This document shows, in pieces, positions 18,138-27,056 of a stretch of DNA of 64,000 nt. The notes under the pieces were generated by a model. The model saw only the letters and a list, made by a program, of their open reading frames with translations, made no database searches and was not told the origin of the DNA. The stretch comes from Desulfopila inferna (GTDB taxonomy: Bacteria > Desulfobacterota > Desulfobulbia > Desulfobulbales > Desulfocapsaceae), in contig NZ_JAFFQE010000006.1 in the NCBI RefSeq assembly GCF_016919005.1, positions 124,001 to 188,000 on the forward strand, given 5' to 3'. The translations under genes and the position numbers were made by a program. How positions within the stretch are numbered: position 1 is the first letter of the stretch; each line of letters begins with the position of its first letter.

Positions 18138-18829
18138 TTTCGTTGGCAGAGAATTGTCTCCTTGGTCACGATCTCCTTTCCTTTGTTTGTAGTCATTATG
18201 TCACTCTGCCAATTTCTGCGAAATCGATCGAAAACATATTCCAGAGTATAGAAAAGGCCCCCTCGAAGATATTTCGCAGCGTATTTTTGCAAAAGTCCCC
18301 GGGTATCGTGGTGCAGGTGTTTGTCAATCCGGTATTCCGGGCGTATCGTAAGGATCATCTCTTTGCCGGAAACCCGCTCCAGGGCATCTAAAAACTTCGG
18401 CAGCATTCCGCTGGTAATCGAATTTTTGCCTATGCAAGTCGATCATCATGCCGACATCAAAAACACTGTTTCTGCTCAGCGAAGTGATGTCCCGAGATTG
18501 AAAGTCGATATCCTCGAGTTGGGATAACCTTTTTATAATATGACAGCCGCGGATAATGCGTTCATCATTGTCTATCCCCAAGACTTTAGCCGCTCCGGTT
18601 TTTTGACGATAAAACAATAGTACCCCAGATTGCAGCCAAGATCGATGACGGTTTTATCCTGAAAATCGAGACTGCGAAGGTGTCTGGTGATGCCATCTTC
18701 TTCATCCCCGATTCCATAGGAAAGAAACTGCTTATCAGGTATAATAATAGGGCGCCAGATAATTTCAGGGCCCAGCTGTCGGAGGATTATCTTCAGTTCT
18801 TCTATTTCTTTTGAGTTGTTATCCGTCAT
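18122..18829 (-). pseudogene. Class I SAM-dependent methyltransferase, two frameshifts
   Basis: Three reading frames together give one methyltransferase-like protein. The first holds the SAM-binding motif VIDLGCNLGYYCFIVKK. The frame is lost at an A6 run near 18610 and resumes as GAAKVLGIDNDERIIRG, through FDVGMMIDL. It is lost again at an A5 run near 18430 and resumes as SGMLPKFLDALERVSG to the stop at 18122. One extra A at the first site would restore the frame. It resembles class I enzymes of the CmoB/Methyltransf_9 kind only in the SAM-binding region. True decay or sequencing error cannot be told apart here. The last codons MDSR come from a dispersed repeat. Confidence 0.7.
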
Positions 18830-19023
18830 GATGTCTCTGCTGGTTGGCACACAGCAAACTAGTAGCGTGCAAAATCAGCACCCTGCAAGTGCTTGAGAAT
18901 ATGTTAAATCCCTGTTTTAAAGAAAAGACACGAGCACCACAGATATAATCAGCGAAGATAGAGTAAGGTAAAAAAAGTGAAAAGTAAAATATCTGCCTAT
19001 CATCTATCGGAAAGAAAAGGAAT

Positions 19024-19052
19024 TTGCACTTAATCCGGATTTTCAATACACT
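19024..19052 (+). promoter_or_regulatory. Sigma-70-type promoter for ferredoxin-rubrerythrin
   Basis: TTGCAC at 19024-19029 and TACACT at 19047-19052 with a 17-bp spacer, about 80 bp before the ferredoxin start. Hexamers match consensus moderately. Confidence 0.35.
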
Positions 19053-19134
19053 GTTGAAAGCTATCGGGAAAATGATGGAAGCACTTACGGCTCTCTATTG
19101 GTATTTTCCCTCCTGACAACAAAAGGAGATTTAC

Positions 19135-19326
19135 ATGAAAGCAACAATCACAAAAAATTGTATGGGAGACAGAAATTGCAATAAGCTTTGTCCCGAGGTT
19201 TTTGAGTATGATGAGGATCAGCTTCTTTCAATTGTCAAATATGATGTCATTCCGCAGCATTTTGAAGATATTGTCCGCCAGGCTGCAGCCGAATGCGGAG
19301 CCGACGCCATAATAATAGAGGAGTAA
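19135..19326 (+). CDS. Small single-cluster ferredoxin
   Basis: A 63-residue electron carrier. Cysteines at positions 9, 15 and 19 (NCMGDRNCNKLCPEVF) and a fourth in AAAECGADAI fit a monocluster ferredoxin of the Desulfovibrio/Thermotoga type binding a [4Fe-4S] or [3Fe-4S] cluster. AAGGAG lies six bases before ATG 19135. A rubrerythrin gene starts 14 bp after its stop, so the pair is an operon and the ferredoxin may supply electrons to the peroxidase; this is inferred from context. Confidence 0.85.
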   Translation: MKATITKNCMGDRNCNKLCPEVFEYDEDQLLSIVKYDVIPQHFEDIVRQAAAECGADAIIIEE

Positions 19327-19340
19327 ACCGGGGAACCAAG

Positions 19341-19916
19341 ATGACTAACTTCAGGGAAAGCAGAACGGCAAAGAATCTTCTCATTTCTTTTTCCGCCGAA
19401 TCACAGGCCCGAACCAGATATGATTTTTTTGCCGCCAGGGCGGAGGAGGAAGGCTTTATGCAAATCTCCAGAATTTTCAAGGAAACCGCCCTCCAGGAAT
19501 ATGAACATGCTCATAGATTCTTTAAGTTCTTCAATGGAGGAGATCTTGAGATAAGCTGGAGCTTTCCCGCCGGTGTCACCAGAGATACGCATGCCAATCT
19601 TCTTGCCGCGGCTGAACTGGAACTGTATGTTCACGGCACCATGTATCGGCAGTTTGCAGAAATAGCCCTGCAGGAGGGATTTGAGCGTGCTGCCGACACT
19701 TTCGATGCAATCAGCGTCGCTGAAAAACAGCATGAAAAGCTCTACCGTCAGCTCGCTCAAAATATTGCCGATGAAAGCATCTTCAATCGACCCGAGGAGA
19801 TATTATGGAGATGCCTCAGCTGCGGTTATCTGCATCGCGGCCGGCAGGCTCCGCAGAAATGTCCCGCCTGTGTCAAACCCATGGGCTATTTTGAGATTCT
19901 GGGTGAAAACTGGTAA
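19341..19916 (+). CDS. Rubrerythrin
   Basis: About 191 residues. The ferritin-like domain (residues about 5-145) carries the diiron-site glutamates in SAESQARTRYDFFAARAEEEG, KETALQEYEHAHRF and the later AEKQHEKLY. The C-terminal rubredoxin-like domain has two Cys-x2-Cys pairs (CLSCGYL and CPAC). Rubrerythrins reduce hydrogen peroxide in the cytoplasm of anaerobes. The start was set at 19341 because GGGG lies eight bases upstream and the family begins there; a longer frame from 19293 overlaps the ferredoxin gene. Confidence 0.92.
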   Translation: MTNFRESRTAKNLLISFSAESQARTRYDFFAARAEEEGFMQISRIFKETALQEYEHAHRFFKFFNGGDLEISWSFPAGVTRDTHANLLAAAELELYVHGTMYRQFAEIALQEGFERAADTFDAISVAEKQHEKLYRQLAQNIADESIFNRPEEILWRCLSCGYLHRGRQAPQKCPACVKPMGYFEILGENW

Positions 19917-19946
19917 TTTCTCCGCAATCGCCGGTCTTTTTTCCAG

Positions 19947-19969
19947 GGCCGTCTGCCTGGTCGACGGCC
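19947..19969. terminator. Short hairpin between convergent rubrerythrin and MFS genes
   Basis: GGCCGTC at 19947-19953 pairs perfectly with GACGGCC at 19963-19969 (9-base loop), 30 bp after the rubrerythrin stop. It lies between convergent genes and could serve either. Confidence 0.4.
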
Positions 19970-19994
19970 TCCCCTCTCCCCACGGATTGCCATA

Positions 19995-21170
19995 CTACTC
20001 CTCTTTCCTTTTCAGGGATTTAATACAGAACACCAGAGGAATCCCGGCCAGCCCTATTACACCGCAGATGACGTAAGTCGTTTCCAGCCCCACCAGATCT
20101 GCAACAAAACCGACAAGGACAACGACTGCCGATCTGGCCAGAAAACTCACCATCATAAAAACACCGTTTGCGGCAGAAGAACCCTCTTTTGAATATTCCT
20201 GAACCATAGCCAGCATAACCGGTGTTGTAGAAAGCAGGGAGAAACCGGTAATCAGCAAAATTATCAGCTGCAACCAGCCTGCAGTTACCGTAAAGAGCAG
20301 CAGGGAGCAAGGTGCAACAACGAGGCAGAAAGCCAGGAGCTGCTTGCGGCCGAAGCGATCACTCAATCCCCCAACCGCCAATATGCCGACAACACCTGCC
20401 CCCTCGAAGAGGGCAAGAGCAATTCCGGCAAGCCAGACATTACCGCTTTGCTGCATGATATAGAGGGGGAGAAACGCCGTGAGACAAGCGTGCATAAAAC
20501 CGCGGACAAAGAGAATGGCCGAAAGCGGCAGCAGCAGCCCCTTCATCTCCCGGCAGGTTCTGCGGATAGAAGGTTTTTGGGTTGATCTAACCTTTACCGG
20601 AATATCCTTGAATTTAAAATACATCACCAAAGACACCACGATGCCTACAATCATCACCGGATAAAAACCGTCAAAACCCAGAAGGGAAATCGCTCCGATT
20701 ATGGCCAAGGGGCCGAGCATCCTGGCAAGTTCGCCGCCCGTCATATAAAAACTCATGGCCCTGCCGGTCCTTTCACCGGCAACTCTATAGACCATGACCG
20801 GAGCAGGAACATGGAACAGGGAGACGCTTATGCCTGTTAAAAACAGCAGAATCAGCAGAACGCCATAGCTTGGAGCAACGCCCAGAAGCGACATGGGAAT
20901 AGCCGTCAGAGCCGGGGCCAATATGATAAAATACCTGACACTTATTCGATCGGCGAGCTTACCGATAGAGGGGTTGAGCAATGCCGGGATTTGCATGACG
21001 GTGGAAAGAAACCCTGCCTGGGTCAGAGAAAGTCCGAACTTTTCTATAAGAAAGGGCAGTAGCGGCGCAAGAAAGCTTGAGTATATGTCATGGACAAAGT
21101 GACAGATCGACAGCAGCAGAACTTTCTCCGTATCAAACGCCGGATGAGTTTTTTTATCGGATTGAGGCAT
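19995..21170 (-). CDS. MFS transporter, fosmidomycin-resistance (Fsr)-like
   Basis: Twelve-helix major facilitator protein of 391 residues. The N-terminal half has SICHFVHDIYSSFLAPLLPF, GLSLTQAGFLSTV and the loop GKLADRISVRYF; the second half repeats the loop as GGLSDRFGRKQL. The opening segment (H-F-x-H-D) resembles Fsr-type efflux proteins. The inner-membrane location is certain from composition; the substrate is not determined. No clear ribosome-binding site precedes ATG 21170. It converges on the rubrerythrin operon. Confidence 0.8.
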   Translation of the reverse strand: MPQSDKKTHPAFDTEKVLLLSICHFVHDIYSSFLAPLLPFLIEKFGLSLTQAGFLSTVMQIPALLNPSIGKLADRISVRYFIILAPALTAIPMSLLGVAPSYGVLLILLFLTGISVSLFHVPAPVMVYRVAGERTGRAMSFYMTGGELARMLGPLAIIGAISLLGFDGFYPVMIVGIVVSLVMYFKFKDIPVKVRSTQKPSIRRTCREMKGLLLPLSAILFVRGFMHACLTAFLPLYIMQQSGNVWLAGIALALFEGAGVVGILAVGGLSDRFGRKQLLAFCLVVAPCSLLLFTVTAGWLQLIILLITGFSLLSTTPVMLAMVQEYSKEGSSAANGVFMMVSFLARSAVVVLVGFVADLVGLETTYVICGVIGLAGIPLVFCIKSLKRKEE

Positions 21171-21354
21171 CGTAATTCATTATGATAATTGTTTGCTGAT
21201 ATGAAATTTTTTCAGAAGACAATTCTTAATCCGACTGAGATTAAAAGTCACATTGTATTGAGCAATACACATACACCAGATAAATTCATGATTCTACAGG
21301 TAAATAACCCGAGAAGCCATTGACGGCAATTAGAGCGGATAAACAATTACATAT

Positions 21355-21376
21355 CTGATTACCAATGAAACTCAGC
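21355..21376. repeat. Solo end of the MITE-like element
   Basis: The 22 bases match the right terminus (complement strand) of the element at 39152-39315 at 20 positions: CTGATTACC, then AA instead of CC, then TGAAACTCAGC. No second terminus is visible within 200 bp, so it is a degenerate remnant. Confidence 0.5.
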
Positions 21377-21436
21377 CAAAGAAACTTAATTTATGGCCAA
21401 ATAATTAAGAATATTCGGAAATATGTTAGTTTCGTC

Positions 21437-21457
21437 ATTCCGGATCTAGTCCGGAAT
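21437..21457. repeat. REP-like palindrome
   Basis: ATTCCGGA and TCCGGAAT pair around a 5-base loop, preceded by GTC. This resembles the widely dispersed GTCATTCCGG-type palindromic unit of bacterial genomes. A single copy is seen here. Confidence 0.5.
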
Positions 21458-21461
21458 AACG

Positions 21462-21854
21462 TTAAAAATGGGAAATGATATTTCTGATGGCTTTGACCGG
21501 AGCAAGAAATTCATCGGCATCCTGAGTGGCGGCGATAAATCAATCAACTGTTTTCAAGGGGGCGTAACCCGAAATTTTATCTTGTCCTCGAAAGATATAT
21601 TCTTCCACTCCAGTCTCCCCTGACAGCATCTTACCAATAAAGACTTCCATTCCTTCGAGTTCCCTAGCATTAAGGGTAAGAATATTTTTTTCTACCGGAT
21701 GAGCTAAAGTCAGTCCCGTTTTGTCAAGCATATATCCATAGCCTGTTTCGCCTATACTGTGTCCAGATATAAGTTCGACAAGAAAGTCAACCTTCATGAC
21801 AAGACCGACAGTCCCTAAAAACTCGGAGGTAGAATTTCTTATCGGTATATCCTG
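21462..21854 (-). pseudogene. Cache-domain sensor fragment with internal stop
   Basis: An open frame with no start and a TGA at 21540 encodes part of a double-Cache extracellular sensor domain. Visible parts are IPIRNSTSEFLGTVGLVMKV, then GYGYMLDKTGLTLAHP, YIFRGQDKISGYAPLKTVD, stop, then FIAATQDADEFLAPVKAIRN in the same frame. In intact Cache domains the stop position is usually occupied by a residue of the GW-type junction, so a Trp-to-stop change is plausible. Nothing of a downstream signalling domain remains. It is a relic of a chemoreceptor or sensor kinase. Confidence 0.65.
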
Positions 21855-22061
21855 CTAAAAACTGATATGGATTTTCTTACTCGTTTGCATGTCAAGAGAT
21901 AAACAGCAAAGGAAAAAATGTCCGGCATCAGATACTCTACTTAATGTATGGCAACAAAGGATCTATTTCGTGCTATACAATCGGGACTGCAAGATGTAAT
22001 TTCTGATCAATATTTTAGCCTTTTCCCTTATCGTTTTTTTCACTTGGAAAAAGAGCAGACT

Positions 22062-25000
22062 CTATCTGGGCGAGTAGGTCTCGAGAAGATGCATCTTTTC
22101 TAATATACTTTGCGGCACCAGCTTCGAACATGCCTTGGCCATATGTTCCTCTTCGTGCATGGAAAGCGCGAAAATTATCATCTCCTCCATTTCCGTTTTG
22201 ATTTTTCGAGTAGCCTCGATGCCGCTCATGCCCGGCATGTTGATATCCATGAGGATAAGTTGCGGTTTATGTTTTAAGGCGAGTTCTAAGCCTTTTTCTC
22301 CAGAATGGGCCTCCATGATGGTATATTCGAATGTTAGATCATTGAGCATCTGAACCAAGAGAAATCGTAGATCCTCCTGGTCGTCGACGACGAGAATGAG
22401 AGGCTTGTCCTCTTTCTCCACCCTCTCCGGCTGAATTGGCTCACCCTGTTCCTTTGCTTCAGCGTTTCTGGAAAAGGTGATAATTTCCGTTGGCAGATGT
22501 ATGTTGATACATGTCCCGTTTTGCAGACTGGATTTGATTGCAATCTTCCCCAATAATGCTTCTACCTGTTCCTTTACGCTTAAGATCCCATATTTTTCTC
22601 CGGTTGAGTCGATGACCCTTTCGGGTTCGAATCCTTTTCCTTTATCCTCAACTGTTATGTTTATGCCGCCATCATCCTGGAATTTAACATGCAGCATTGC
22701 TTCCCGGACTTTGGCATGCTTGTGAATGTTGAAGAGCAGTTCGCGCAAAGAGCGATAGATAATGTAGCCACCTTCATCGCTTATAGGTCGGTCGTCACCG
22801 GTGAGGTTTACCTGAACTTGCAGATCGAGACTTGTTCGTGCCCATCGAGTCAGCCACTCGAGGCATACTGAAATACCACTCTCGAAGAAAAGCGGAGGGC
22901 TGATGTCCGTGGTCACGGAACGGGAATTGTTGATTGCTTCATCGAGCCGCTGCAGGGCCGCGCTGAGATTTTTCTCGACGTTCTCGTTATTCGCAATATT
23001 ACGCACCTGCTCCACTCGAAGCCTTGCTGTAACAAGCGCCTGTTGTATTTCATCATGCAGGTACTGCGAAAACTTTCTTCTTTCACGCTGCTCAAAGGCG
23101 AGGAAGCGGGCAGTAAGGTCACGGAGCTGCCTGGTACGCTGGTCCACTCTTTGTTCCAGATTAAGTTTTAATTCCTGCAAATCCGCTTCCGCCCTCACCC
23201 GTTCGGTAATGTCATGGGCTACGGCCGATATCCCATAACTTTCTCCCGATTCTCCCTTGATGAGTGAGAGGCACAGCAGTACGCTCTTTTTTTCTCCTTC
23301 TTTGGTTCGACGCACCGTTTCAAAAGGCGTAATATTTTCGCCCCGCCGCAATTTTTCGTAGACTGCTTCCATTTCCTGCCGGTGTTCCGGCGGAACAATA
23401 AGGTTGATATGCTGCCCAATGGCTTCATTAGCACTGTAGCCATAGAGTTCTTCGGCCCCCTTGTTCCAATCGGCAATAATTCCCTCGCTCGTTTTACCTA
23501 TGATAACTTCGTGAGAGGAGTTGACGATGGCGGCCAGGCGTCCGAGTTTTTGTGCCCGGGCCATTCGCTCGCTTTCATCCTGAATGAAGGCTATAAAACC
23601 ATGGACGGTACCGTCGGCTGTGATATGCGGTTCATACTGTACCAGGACCGATCGGTCTCCGTCATATTGATACGGCAGGGTGCCGGTATACCGGCTCCGC
23701 TTTCCGGAGAGGGCCTGCTCGACGTGTTGGCGGATGGCGGCATAGGCATCGTCGCCTACCACCTCCTTGACCGTTCTGCCGATGACCTGTTGTTTGCTCA
23801 ACCCGAACCATTGTTCATAGACCGCATTGCAGTACCTGTACGTCTGGTTGCTGTCGACGTAGGAAACCAGCACCGGCATGGAATCGGTTACCAGGCGCAG
23901 CATGTTCTCCCGAATTTCCAGGTCCTGTTTAGCGCGTTGCAGTTGGGTAATATCGAAGAAGGAGATAGTTACGCCATCGATGGTATTGTTCACCGAACGA
24001 TAGGGCGAGATCTGCATGTAAAATTCTTGAAGAGTTTCCTTGTGCTTGACTTCTATTTTAGATTTTTCAAGTTTTCTCAATACAATTCTGGCCTCGTGAG
24101 CCAGGTCAGCCCCTGAAAAAAGATGTACGACATCATTGATCGGCCTGCCTTTATCGGATTCTATGATTCTGAAAATGGTGGTGGCTGCGGGGGTGAAATC
24201 CTTTATGCACAAGCCGTTGTCGAGAAAAACCGTGGCAATTTGAGTCGACTCGTAAAGATTGTGTAAGTCGCTGTTGGCGTCGTCAAGTTCCGTAATCTTG
24301 TTCTTCAATTCTGAATTGACTGTCTCCAATTCTTCGTTGACTGATTGCAGTTCCTCCTTGGATGTCTGCATTTCCTCATTTGATGACTGCAACTCCTCGT
24401 TCATCGATAGCAATTCCTCATTCGACGACTTGAGCTCCTCGTTTGACGTTTCCAGCTCTTCAATGGTCGACTGCGGATACACCTTGGTATCCTTGAGCTC
24501 TTGCTCCAGTTGCCGGTTGATCTCTTCGCCCTCGGTCGACGTCTCCGTCATGCCCTTTTGCGATGATCCAGCAGGTGCACTCATTTCGCGAATGACAACT
24601 ATAAACAGACCACTGCCTTGACCCATCTCCTGAAAAGGGCTGAGGTTGACCATGAGTCGCTGTAATCCCTCATGCGTTTTGATCATGACATCGTGATGAA
24701 TGGACTCCTCTTTGGACTGAATGACCTTGTGCAGAGCGCTGCGCAGGGTCAGCCGCAGGCTTTTATGCGCGATATCGAGGAGATTGTTGCGAGGCACGCC
24801 GCGTGGAAGATCGAGATATCGCAATCGCGGGCCTGCCCAATAGAGGATATCGGCATCCTCATTTATGACTGCCGAGAAAGGAATGTATTGTTCCAGAATC
24901 TTGCGTTCAAATGTCTGGGCCAATATCTTTTCGTTTTCCTTCTTCTGCTCACCGGGAGACGTTTTCGATATAGACATGGCCGAAGGCCGCCTGCCGAGGG

Positions 25001-26444
25001 GAAAATCGATCATGGACGGAGGGACGTTCTTGCGGGCCTGAAAAATGCGGTGTGATTTGCTTATCGCTTTGAACAGTTGTGGTTTGGCGGAGATGTTTTC
25101 CGAAGGCCCGAGAAAAAGATAGCCGTCGCTGTTGAGGGCATAGTGGAAGATGGGCAGTACCTTACCTTGCAAAGAACTGTCAAAGTAGATCAAAAGATTG
25201 CGACAGGTAATAAGATCAAGCCTCGAATATGGCGGATCGCTGATGATGTTGTGTGGAGAGAAAACGCACATCTCCCTGATATTTTTGTTCACGCAATAGG
25301 AATTGCCCTGTTTGTGGAAATATCGATCAAGGTATTGTGCAGGAATCTGTTCTGATATGCCTTCCGAATAGGTGGCTCTTCGCGCAGTCATCAAGGCGTT
25401 TTCGTCAATATCGGTGGCGAAAATCTGCACCGGCATGTTCATTTTTTTCTTGGAGATTTCGTCCCGGATGATCAACGCAAGGGTGTAGGCCTCCTCGCCG
25501 GTGGCGCATCCGGCTACCCAGACACGGATGCCCCTATTATCGTTAATTTCCTGTTTTTTCTGGAGGATACCCGGAATAATTCGTTCCTGTAGATACTCGA
25601 AGGATCGCGGATCACGAAAGAAGTGAGTGACGCCGATGAGCAGGTCCTTGAATAGCAGGGTTGATTCCTCGTGGTCTTCCCTGACCTTCTCCGCATAAAC
25701 CTTCAGGGAGTCGATGTGCAGAATCTGCATTCTGCGCCGTATACGCCGCAGAACGGTGTTGCGTTTGTAATCATGAAATTCATGATTCGTCCGTTCCTCG
25801 AGAACACCGAAGATGGCATCGAGGTGGATGTGCGTATCATCGCTGTCCTCCATCTCCTTCCTGAGAGAATCGGATTTGTCAAGGAACTTCAGCAGGACTT
25901 GCGGCATCTCTTCAACATTAAGAACCATATCAACCTGATTCGTGCAAATTGCGTTCCTGGGCATGGAATCGTATTTTGCCGTCTCGGGATTTTGAGCGAT
26001 GACCAGCCCTCCTTGCTCCTTCACGGCCTTCAGCCCCAGAGTGCCATCCGAGCCGGTGCCGGAGAGAATGATGCAGATTGCTTTTTCCCCCCAATCCTCG
26101 GAGAGCGATCTGAAAAAGTGGTCAATGGGCATTCGATGCCCGCGCGATTCGCTGGGTTTTTCAAGATGTAGATAGCCGTTTTTCATGGTGAGCGTCGAAT
26201 TTGACGGTATCACATAGACATGATCGGGTTCTATTTTCATGTCCTCTCCGGCGGAAAGGACGGGCATGTCAGTATATTTGGAGAGAAGTTCCGGCATCAG
26301 GCTTTCATGATCGGGATGCAGATGCTGCACCAGCACGAACGCCAGTCCGGAATCTTTCGCCATATTCCTGAAGAATTTTTGGAATGTTTCAAGGCCTCCG
26401 GCGGAAGCGCCAATGCCAGCGATATGAAATTTCTTTTTTTCCAT
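22062..26444 (-). CDS. CheB-CheR-PAS hybrid histidine kinase with receiver (C-terminus frameshifted)
   Basis: Giant cytoplasmic signalling protein of 1460 residues. In order: CheB-type methylesterase (GIGASAGGLETF, VQHLHPDHES, LSGTGSDGTLG); CheR-type methyltransferase (FRDPRSFEYL, WVAGCATGEEAYTLA, FATDIDENAL); a Gln/Glu/Asn-rich coiled coil (about 640-750) with repeated SSNEEL units; three PAS domains; a HisKA_3-type dimerisation domain with His near 1130 in YLHDEIQQ; HATPase; and a receiver with Asp near 1400 in LMDINMPG. The predicted end is abnormal: near 22126 the frame slips, and the next frame continues a normal receiver end (MFEAGAAKYIRKDASSRDLL) to a stop at 22016. One missing A explains it. 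No classical ribosome-binding site precedes ATG 26444. Confidence 0.85.
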   Translation of the reverse strand: MEKKKFHIAGIGASAGGLETFQKFFRNMAKDSGLAFVLVQHLHPDHESLMPELLSKYTDMPVLSAGEDMKIEPDHVYVIPSNSTLTMKNGYLHLEKPSESRGHRMPIDHFFRSLSEDWGEKAICIILSGTGSDGTLGLKAVKEQGGLVIAQNPETAKYDSMPRNAICTNQVDMVLNVEEMPQVLLKFLDKSDSLRKEMEDSDDTHIHLDAIFGVLEERTNHEFHDYKRNTVLRRIRRRMQILHIDSLKVYAEKVREDHEESTLLFKDLLIGVTHFFRDPRSFEYLQERIIPGILQKKQEINDNRGIRVWVAGCATGEEAYTLALIIRDEISKKKMNMPVQIFATDIDENALMTARRATYSEGISEQIPAQYLDRYFHKQGNSYCVNKNIREMCVFSPHNIISDPPYSRLDLITCRNLLIYFDSSLQGKVLPIFHYALNSDGYLFLGPSENISAKPQLFKAISKSHRIFQARKNVPPSMIDFPLGRRPSAMSISKTSPGEQKKENEKILAQTFERKILEQYIPFSAVINEDADILYWAGPRLRYLDLPRGVPRNNLLDIAHKSLRLTLRSALHKVIQSKEESIHHDVMIKTHEGLQRLMVNLSPFQEMGQGSGLFIVVIREMSAPAGSSQKGMTETSTEGEEINRQLEQELKDTKVYPQSTIEELETSNEELKSSNEELLSMNEELQSSNEEMQTSKEELQSVNEELETVNSELKNKITELDDANSDLHNLYESTQIATVFLDNGLCIKDFTPAATTIFRIIESDKGRPINDVVHLFSGADLAHEARIVLRKLEKSKIEVKHKETLQEFYMQISPYRSVNNTIDGVTISFFDITQLQRAKQDLEIRENMLRLVTDSMPVLVSYVDSNQTYRYCNAVYEQWFGLSKQQVIGRTVKEVVGDDAYAAIRQHVEQALSGKRSRYTGTLPYQYDGDRSVLVQYEPHITADGTVHGFIAFIQDESERMARAQKLGRLAAIVNSSHEVIIGKTSEGIIADWNKGAEELYGYSANEAIGQHINLIVPPEHRQEMEAVYEKLRRGENITPFETVRRTKEGEKKSVLLCLSLIKGESGESYGISAVAHDITERVRAEADLQELKLNLEQRVDQRTRQLRDLTARFLAFEQRERRKFSQYLHDEIQQALVTARLRVEQVRNIANNENVEKNLSAALQRLDEAINNSRSVTTDISPPLFFESGISVCLEWLTRWARTSLDLQVQVNLTGDDRPISDEGGYIIYRSLRELLFNIHKHAKVREAMLHVKFQDDGGINITVEDKGKGFEPERVIDSTGEKYGILSVKEQVEALLGKIAIKSSLQNGTCINIHLPTEIITFSRNAEAKEQGEPIQPERVEKEDKPLILVVDDQEDLRFLLVQMLNDLTFEYTIMEAHSGEKGLELALKHKPQLILMDINMPGMSGIEATRKIKTEMEEMIIFALSMHEEEHMAKACSKLVPQSILEKMHLLETYSPR

Positions 26445-26911
26445 GATTATGAGGTCGAGAATGAAGAGTTCTAAATAAACTCAGTCAAGGGATTCAGAGC
26501 ACTGCCAAATCGAACCGGTAGAAATAAATTTTCTCTAGATGTTTGTCAACAAGGAATTTGTCTGAGTCTGGCGGGTTACTGGAAAAAATACCCGGTACTG
26601 TCGGTGATGCTCCACCATCTCTCCAGACCCATTGGCTTTGAATCTTTTGCTTGGCGATCAGCTGTCAGCTGAATCGTGAGATTTTTGAAATTTCCGGTAA
26701 AGCTCCATTTTCTTCAGATGAGCAGATTCTATATATTTCCTTTGGGAGATATTGCTGTCATAAGTACTGTTAAGGAATTATATGGAATTGTGCAAAAAGA
26801 AATGATCATAGGGCTAAGTGAAAAATGGAAACCATACAGGTCGCTGGCCGCCTATTATTTCTGGCATTATTATTTGAGTAGTAGAAATCGAGTACATCGG
26901 CAAGATACCTG
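26445..26911. other. Intergenic region, nothing recognised
   Basis: About 470 bp upstream of the hybrid kinase gene. It presumably carries that gene's promoter. A short plus-strand open frame at 26676-26912 shows no family resemblance and no ribosome-binding site. No RNA gene or convincing palindrome was found. Confidence 0.4.
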
Positions 26912-26970
26912 ATCGGGTAGCCGGGGTTCTGCTCCCCCCCCCACACCACCAAGCAAGCGGGTCCGCAATA
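26912..26970 (-). mobile_element. Remnant of the 3' end of a group II intron
   Basis: Read on the minus strand, the segment gives GCGGACCCGC, GGTGGTGTGGGG and finally CTACCCGAT. These match, from memory, the domain V/VI region that follows the maturase gene in many bacterial group II introns, which end in CTAYYCGAT. No reverse transcriptase gene or 5' end is present, so only a scar remains. Confidence 0.45.
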
Positions 26971-27056
26971 AATGGCCAAAAAGAAAAACGTGGTCAGCAC
27001 GGTCTGTTCCCCTTATCTTTTCAATAACTCCAAAAAAGGAAAAAGAGGAGGCTGCA

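Noticed and set aside
23382-24116. Plus-strand frame opposite the hybrid kinase
   Set aside because: Lies fully inside recognised PAS domains read on the other strand.
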